NCBI GenBank assembly: GCA_020747015.1
Contig: JAGTJM010000097.1
Span: 1 to 64,000 of the forward strand
Direction of reading: 5' to 3'
Length of the DNA stretch: 64,000 nucleotides
Source of the DNA: Pyrenochaeta sp. MPI-SDFR-AT-0127
Taxonomy: Eukaryota; Ascomycota; Dothideomycetes; Pleosporales; Cucurbitariaceae
Shown here piece after piece: positions 58,196 through 64,000 of the stretch (the first letter of the stretch is position 1; each line of letters starts with the position of its first letter). The notes below the pieces were generated by a model. The model had not been told where the DNA came from. It made no database searches and saw nothing but the letters and a program-made list of their open reading frames with translations. The translations under genes and the position numbers were made by a program.

Positions 58196-59724
58196 AAGAT
58201 CTAGGGCTGATTTAGTGTGAGCTCGATATACTTTCCGGCATTTGGCGGGATATTTTTGCATCTTTAGTGGCTGGGTTTGCGGAGTTGAAGGAGTTCCCGG
58301 ACAGGCCAAAAGCTGTGAGCGAGTGCTGCGTTGCATTGCATGCAAAGTTTTTCATAGCCAGCAGATTTAATTCACATGCTATTTCATCTTAAAGCGCTTG
58401 TTACTGATCATGTGAAGTCTTTGAATAAATCTTGAAGAGCATACTCTCCGACTCCGCGTCGTAACGTAATACAAACAAAATTGTTTGTTACTCTTCTCGT
58501 ATGGCTTGAATTTTTCTAGCATATAGAGAATGACCGAGGCCCAGTGTATAGATACAGCACATTTCTGTAATCTGGAGAGTTGTAAGCAACGCGCTCCTAT
58601 AAATATCGCGATGAGTTTTAAAAGAATGCTGGTTCGGCGGCTATCACCCAAATTTTGTAATCTTTGCCATTCTAGCCTCAAGCAAAGACGGAAATGTGAG
58701 GCGGGCGAGTGATACATCGCATAATGCTCTCAGATGTAGTGCATGTAAAGAAGCGCCACATTTCAGTACGACGATGTGGTTTGTCGTAGCTGCAGGTTCA
58801 TGTCCACCACGATACCTTGAACGTGCAGCCACTAGGGCGATGGCAGTGCAAGTAGAGCAATATAGTGATACGGCAGGATAGACAGCGATATTGCGAAGCT
58901 TTTCGTCATTCCTTAGGGCTCTGGGAGTCAACAGTTTTTCTTATATCTTGGCTTGATGGAGATTTTGCTAGTGCAAGCAATTCCGCTTGTGGCGGGGAAG
59001 GCAAACTCTCGAAGTCCTTGCACTTCTTGCGATCGGACCCACGTTCGCTCTTGTTTGTCTCTTGCCTGTTTATAACGCACTAGCACCTGACCCGGTGTGA
59101 GCATGCATTGCTAGTCTTCGAGCTGGCAAATTGCGATCGAATATAATCTGCACGGGACAAGTGTAAATGTTTGCATAGAGTGGTACTTTGATGGGGATAC
59201 TAATTGCTTGACTCCAGCTTCGAGACTGAGAGAACATAGTCAGGAACTGAGCAAGAGCCAGTCATCATGGAAACGCTGTGCAAGTAAACGGGATTACCCT
59301 TGGATGGCTTCATACAATGCGGGGATGTGGAGTGTCCCGCGGAAGGCCCGCGAATGGCCCATGCTACGAACCTACCGTCCGGCAGTCCTAGTAAACTCCC
59401 GTCGGCCCCAGTGAAAATCGTCATCTCCATATATACTACCAATCTACCGGAGGTTTTCGTTATTCCGTTGCAATATCGAAACTCTCCATTGAGCATACCA
59501 AGCCTCTTGATACGTAGGTCGGCCTTGCAGTGAGCCAATGACAAGCAAGAGATATGTAGCAGAGAAAGATTGTTCAACAGTCCACGGCAGCATTCGGAAT
59601 ATTACGTTCGAACTAGCAAGAGATAAAAGCTTTTAGCCCTCATAGCTGGGAGTTCGAAGAGTTCTTTCATTTTCCTTTCTTCCAAGTTTAACACAGATCG
59701 AAAGTGCAAGTTCGCCTTTTCAGA
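58196..59724. other. Intergenic between BCAT and aminopeptidase genes
   Basis: No gene was supported over 1.5 kb. Open frames at 58530-58931 (both strands) and 59200-59577 (-) overlap and are unrecognised. No repeat was seen. Confidence 0.45.
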
Positions 59725-60962
59725 ATGCATCGCAGCGCAATCATAGCCGCACTCGTGGCGACCGCGACAGCATGGCCTACTCAGTCGCAGAGAAATGTGA
59801 ATTTGTTCAAAGTCGAGTTAGCGCCTGGTGAGGTCAGAGAGGTGACAGAGGCCGAAAAGTTCGCTTTGATTGATGTACGCAAGCCACTGGCACAGAACCG
59901 ATTCATAGGCTAGTTGAGGCGCTAAACATCTCACAGGAAGGCATCGGCTTCATCGACGTGACGGACTGGCCGCAATCTTCGACAACGCTAGCAAACCGTC
60001 GAACGGTTACATATCCAACCGAGTTGACAAATGCCAAATCGGTTCAGGATCTCATTCAACAGCTCGACAAGTCTAGAATAAAGACTAATCTAGAGACGTT
60101 TACTACTTTCAATAACCGCTACTATCAAGCCGAGACGGGTAATCAGTCTGCAGAATGGCTGCTCGCCCAAGTGCGCAGCTACATACCGCCAAATTCTCCA
60201 GCCACGGTGTCTATATTCCCACATACCTATCGGCAGAGCTCAATCGTTGCGACAATACCAGGCAAAAGTTCGAGGACTGTTGTTGTTGGTGCTCATCAGG
60301 ATTCCATCAATGGTGCTGCGGGCGTCGATAGAATGACTGCTAGGGCTCCAGGGGCTGGTTTGTGAAGCAATGGCTTCTAGCACGGGTATTGCTAATGAAT
60401 GCTAGACGACAATGGCTCCGGGAGCATGGCCATCCTGGAAGCTTTCCGTACGCTTCTTAATGACACCACCATTGGAAGCGGCGATGCCTCGCAAACAATC
60501 GAATTTCACTGGTATGCAGCCGAAGAGGTGGGGCTCCTTGGGTCGGGGGCCATATTCAGAAGCTATGCAGAGTCGGGGCGAGACATAGTGGCCATGCTGA
60601 ATCAAGACATGACCGGCAACACGGCTGGCTACGTTTCGCAAAACATGACACCAAAGTTTGGTGTAGTGACAGATAGGACTGACATTCCGCTCACAGACTT
60701 TGCTAGACGCATTATCAAGGCGTATACAAACACGGAAGGAGCAGATACGGCGTGTAATTACGGGTGCTCAGACCACGACAGTGCGACAAAAGCAGGGTAT
60801 CCTAGCGCATTTATCTTCGAGGGTGAGATGCATGGGCCCAATGATAATCCATACGTGCACACCGCAGATGATACCACCGAGAAGATTGATTTTGACCATG
60901 TCTTGGAGCATACGAAACTTGTGGTTGGGTTTGTGGTTGAGCTCGCGTTGGCGATTCTATAA
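59725..60962 (+). CDS. lap1: Secreted leucine aminopeptidase, M28 family
   Basis: CDS join(59725..59874,59937..60357,60406..60962), 375 residues. It removes N-terminal residues, preferably Leu, from peptides using two zinc ions. A signal peptide (MHRSAIIAALVATATAWP) and a propeptide precede the mature enzyme. The zinc and catalytic residues are all visible: the VGAHQDS His, the APGADDNGSG Asp, the YAAEEVGLLG Glu pair, the LNQDMTG Asp and the YVHTADD His. The two cysteines in DTACNYGCSD fit the family disulfide. The N-terminal MHRSAII start is preferred over upstream non-ATG codons. It is expected to be exported and to take part in protein digestion. The gene looks intact. The symbol follows Aspergillus Lap1 usage and is only a family-level name. 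Confidence 0.95.
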
Positions 60963-61301
60963 GCTGAAGAAGAAATTTAGGGCTTAGTTCTACATTAGAG
61001 ATTGTTAGAAATTTTTGAAATGGGGTAGGCTGTCAATCTAGCTGAGATTCAAGTAGCTAACATTTATTCCTAACGATAAATAAACTACTTGAATTAAATC
61101 TAGTATCTTTGATCGCGGTGCATTAGGGTCTTGTCTATCTAGTCTATTGCAATCCGAAAATCAAACGCTCTTCCTTTTTGATCTCAAAATCAAACTAAAA
61201 CCCAAGCAGCGAAATTTTGCACTAAAACCGGAAAATAGAAACATTAACATTGTACAGCGTCTTGCTATAGAGGCTTCCAATATAGGCATTAACATCCACG
61301 T
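60963..61301. other. AT-rich intergenic stretch
   Basis: The sequence is visibly AT-rich with several ATTAA and TAAATA runs. No gene was supported. It separates the intact aminopeptidase from the pseudogene. Confidence 0.4.
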
Positions 61302-62785
61302 TCAAAGTGCTGGCAAACCAGGTTCCGTCGGGCAGGTAGCCGTGTCTGGTTTAGTGAAGGTAATACCAGAACTACTGGTATAGGCAAAATTGAGGTCGGC
61401 AGAGAAGGCCTTGATGACATGAGACTTGACTTCAATCCCAGTGGTCAGGTCAATGACGTCCTTGAAAACACGGATGTCTGGGGCAAGGCTCAAGTAGGGA
61501 CACGGGTTAAGCTGCAGTGGCACCTCGGTGCTGACATTGGAGGAGACGGAGGTATCGGGCCTCTAGCCACTGGTGGAGGAACTATCGGAGTCAAGAGGAT
61601 CGAGGTGGACCTGCACATTTACAATCTCGCTGTAGAGACCGAGGGTGGCATTGAGAGTACCTGATGCTGCAAACTCGACACCGAGATCGAATTGTGCGAT
61701 GCGGCCGACGTCGAGAATTCCGGGGATGGTAAAAGCAGAGACAGACCCAGAAAGTGGCCCATAATTGTAAATGTCAGAAGAATAGGAAGCGGTGACAGTT
61801 GTAGATACGTCGAGGTTCGCGAGACTGAAGTAGTGAACGTCAGGATACATCTTGCTCTGCTTGAACTTGAGGAAGCTGAAACAGAAGCCACCTTTCATGC
61901 GAATATTAGTCTCGAACCTCGCCTGGTTGACGACGGTATTGCGGCTTTCCGTGTTGATGAGGGTTCCATGAATCTCGCCGCCAATATGCCTCGAAGTCGC
62001 GCTTGGCAGGAACATTGTTGGTATCAAATTCAACAACGGCATCCTCACTTTGCTCGTCAAGAGCAGAGCGCTTGCCAGAAGCAGTGGCAGTGAAAAAAGC
62101 TGCATCAAATCTGAGGGCAACACTGGTCTAAAAACCACTCTCGTCGGCAGTGTTGCAGCTGCCAGTGGGAGAGTAAATAATGGTGGAGTTAGATGTGGGC
62201 CACGGGGAAGAGGCGGCTTTGACAGCAGCTGGATTGCTGAAGGTCATGGACACAGTGGCTTCGGCACACTTGACAGAGGTGATTCCGGCGACTTCTTCTA
62301 ATATCACAGCAGGCTGCTTCATTGCAACATCAACCAAGGCCGTCATGCCCTCAGCGGCATATCCGAGGACAATTTCCTTGGTTTCCTGTCTGGCCTGAAG
62401 GCTGGGGTCGAGACCGGACTTTAGAACCTGAGGGCGTGTATGACTTCAAGACGACTGAAGGCCCAGTCTTATCATCTGTTTGTCGGGCTTCGAGATCTTT
62501 GAGGTGGCCGGGTTTGAGTCTAGGGCTGTGAATAGGCTTCAGAATTGTAGGGTGCGCTTGAGCTGGCGCCTTTATCACATTGACACTGTTCAAAAGAGAA
62601 GGTTTGCGTCCATCGAGTTGGTGGGCAGGACGAATAACGGCGTTATTGCCAATACGGGGCAATACCGCAGCGCTGGTGAACCTATTGAGTACTGCAATCA
62701 AACAATGCAAAGAAGGGCAGGTCTTCATAACTGCTGTATGACGATAGTACTTGAGCGGGAGGCTAGCAAAGCGGAGTTGCAACAA
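61302..62785 (-). pseudogene. Broken DUF7029/DUF7223-type secreted protein gene
   Basis: Read on the minus strand, related protein pieces follow each other in different frames. From 62785 a signal-like start leads into LEARQTDDKTGPSVVLKSY. After a frameshift near 62425, the DUF7029-like part carries LQARQETKEIVLGYAAEG, PAVILEEVAGITSVKC and MTFSNPAAVKAASSPW. A TAG stops that frame at 62128; beyond it the same frame continues as VALRFDAAFFTATASGKR and KRDFEAYWRRDSW. A further frameshift near 62000-61950 leads to DUF7223-like sequence (SVSAFTIPGILDVGRIAQFD, VEFAASGTLNATLGLY). A TAG stands at 61563, and related sequence resumes as DIRVFKDVIDLTTGIEVKS up to a stop at 61302. At least two frameshifts and two stops make it non-functional. 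An unusual intron set could explain one break but not all. Confidence 0.65.
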
Positions 62786-63188
62786 TAATGAACCAAAGCG
62801 AGCGACTGTTACCTAATCCATCTACTCTATTACTGTATAGACTATATAGTACTATAGTAGCTATTAAAATAAGCCTTATACCTACTATAGCGCTGTGTCT
62901 ACTATAAGATTATACTAGGGGGTAAGCACTTAGGAGTAAGTATCCCTTTATAGGTCTATTAGCTCTAGCTAGCTTTACTAATAGGGGCCAAGTTAATGCT
63001 TACTACTAAGGGTAATCTGGTCCTATATTAGTAGTGTAGTTTAAAGATAATATAAAAGGGTAAATAGTTGCATAGTCTAACCTATAACTCCTAGTCTATC
63101 AGTCTAATATATAACGCCTTACTTATCCTTTAAACCTAATTCACCTATATAGCCAATGTTTGCATAAGTTACTAACCAAACTGTAAAC
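62786..63188. repeat. AT-rich, RIP-like degenerate tract
   Basis: About 400 bases are dominated by A and T with many TA, CTA and TAG steps and no open frame of note. The composition differs sharply from both neighbours, which have ordinary GC content. In Pezizomycotina, such TA-rich islands typically come from repeat-induced point mutation of a transposon copy. No terminal repeats or element type can be recognised. Confidence 0.55.
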
Positions 63189-64000
63189 TTAATATAACCC
63201 GCTAGTATATTGAATGGTCTTTGGCTTAAAAGACTGTGGGTTCGCGAAGATATCCTTCGGGTCATACCTCATCTTAACCTCCGCGACCCTGGCCGCACTG
63301 CCTTGCCCAAAGTAGGTAAAATGGGCCTGCTTGCGCGAAAAAGCCGGGTCGACGAACGGCGCAAAGCCCTTAAACCCGCCAGTCGCCCCTTTCCTCTGAT
63401 TGTAGAGCCACATGGTGAGGTCGAAGATGAAATCTTGCATGCTTTTCGGGTCCTTGGACGTGTTACCGTCGTGCTGGATGATCCAGAGGGTGTCGCGGTT
63501 GGCCACGGCGCTGGTCCTATCACTGGCCTTTGCAATGACGCTGCCGGCTCCGCCCATTAGGCGCATTGTGAAGACGAATTGGTTGGGAAAGTTAGTTGCG
63601 CCTTTAATGACGCGGGAAAAGTATTCTTTCATGGTTGTTTCGGACAATGGCTCCTTTTCTGGGATGAGGAGGCTCTTTGCGTAAAAGTTGGACTTCACGT
63701 TGTTGGCGTCGGCGGGCTGTTTGACAGACGTCCGGCCTGCGATGGTCGACAGGGCATTTGCGTATGTGAGGGTATCGATTTCTGGCTTTGAAATACCGGT
63801 TGCCTTCTGGAGACAGGTGTTGATCGCGGCAAATTTCTCCTTAGTGTCGTAGTAGTATCCAGCGATGCGATAGCTTTTGGGTGCGAATCGAACTGTGAGA
63901 CCAAGGTTCTTGTCGGTGACTTTTGAATTCTGAACACATTTCTGGGTCTCGATAAAGGCTCTAGCCATCTTTGTGCTATCTCCAAATATATTATCCAAAT
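63189..64000 (-). CDS. FAD-linked oxidoreductase, BBE type, C-terminal part (truncated by window)
   Basis: Partial CDS; about 269 codons are visible, ending at 63189, and the N-terminal FAD-binding part lies beyond base 64000. The C-terminal berberine-bridge motif is visible in KMRYDPKDIFANPQSFKP near the end. The substrate-domain pattern (ETTMKEYFSRVIKGATNFPNQFVFTMRLMGGAG and FTYFGQGSAARVAEVKMRYD) fits the PCMH/BBE oxidoreductases. These oxidise small alcohols or ring systems with covalently bound FAD and are common in secondary metabolism. No cluster partner is visible in this window. The neighbouring RIP-like tract and pseudogene suggest a fast-evolving region. Confidence 0.85.
   Translation of the reverse strand, partial: LDNIFGDSTKMARAFIETQKCVQNSKVTDKNLGLTVRFAPKSYRIAGYYYDTKEKFAAINTCLQKATGISKPEIDTLTYANALSTIAGRTSVKQPADANNVKSNFYAKSLLIPEKEPLSETTMKEYFSRVIKGATNFPNQFVFTMRLMGGAGSVIAKASDRTSAVANRDTLWIIQHDGNTSKDPKSMQDFIFDLTMWLYNQRKGATGGFKGFAPFVDPAFSRKQAHFTYFGQGSAARVAEVKMRYDPKDIFANPQSFKPKTIQYTSGLY

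Noticed and set aside
29938..60962. A biosynthetic or defence gene cluster
   Set aside because: Genes are metabolically unrelated, have separate promoters and no core synthase, so no cluster is supported.
1..64000. CRISPR arrays, insertion sequences, operons or ribosome binding sites
   Set aside because: Intron-rich eukaryotic sequence; no regularly spaced identical repeats and no transposase were seen.

Overview
The window is nuclear DNA of a filamentous ascomycete, most probably a dothideomycete (Pleosporales-like). The evidence is the many short GT-AG introns (mostly 46-65 nt), a HET-domain protein, a fungal BTB protein, Zn2Cys6 factor, DUF7703, GH72, DUF7029/DUF7223 and BBE-type families, and an AT-rich, TA-rich tract of the kind left by repeat-induced point mutation (RIP). 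The taxon is an inference; no rRNA or mitochondrial sequence is present. Exon joins below were worked out by hand from reading frames and splice sites.

Layout. 0-12 kb: 5'-truncated Zn2Cys6 transcription factor (+); a long non-coding gap rich in simple repeats; glutathione reductase GLR1 (-); a small membrane protein (+); an eight-exon mitochondrial carrier (+). 12-17.2 kb: accessory-looking block with a BTB/POZ protein (-) and a large HET-domain protein (+). 18-27.4 kb: compact RNA-biology block with an R3H-SUZ protein (-), a zinc-knuckle RS-rich protein (+), splicing factor Cwf18 (-) and a PPR protein (+). 27.4-29.9 kb: gene-free region with a decayed tandem repeat of about 90-120 bp units.

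29.9-41 kb: hexose transporter (+), DUF7703 seven-helix-like membrane protein (+), an intron-containing tRNA-Phe (-), a steroid 5-alpha-reductase-like enzyme (+) and a mucin-like single-pass membrane protein (+). 44-60 kb: a GH72-like GPI protein lacking both catalytic glutamates (+), an SCP2-type thiolase (+), an orphan acidic protein (-), a Kelch-repeat type I membrane protein with very small exons (+), a multi-pass membrane protein (+), a branched-chain aminotransferase (+) and a secreted M28 leucine aminopeptidase (+). 60.9-64 kb: a broken DUF7029/DUF7223 secreted-protein gene (-), an AT-rich RIP-like tract and the 3' part of an FAD-linked BBE oxidoreductase (-).

Most genes are housekeeping or general metabolism and do not form a biosynthetic cluster. 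Cell-surface functions are over-represented (mucin-like sensor, GH72-like, Kelch-TM, DUF7703, transporter). The strongest oddities are the GH72-like pseudoenzyme, the Kelch gene's 12-nt and 21-nt exons, the decayed minisatellite, and the pseudogene beside the RIP-like tract.
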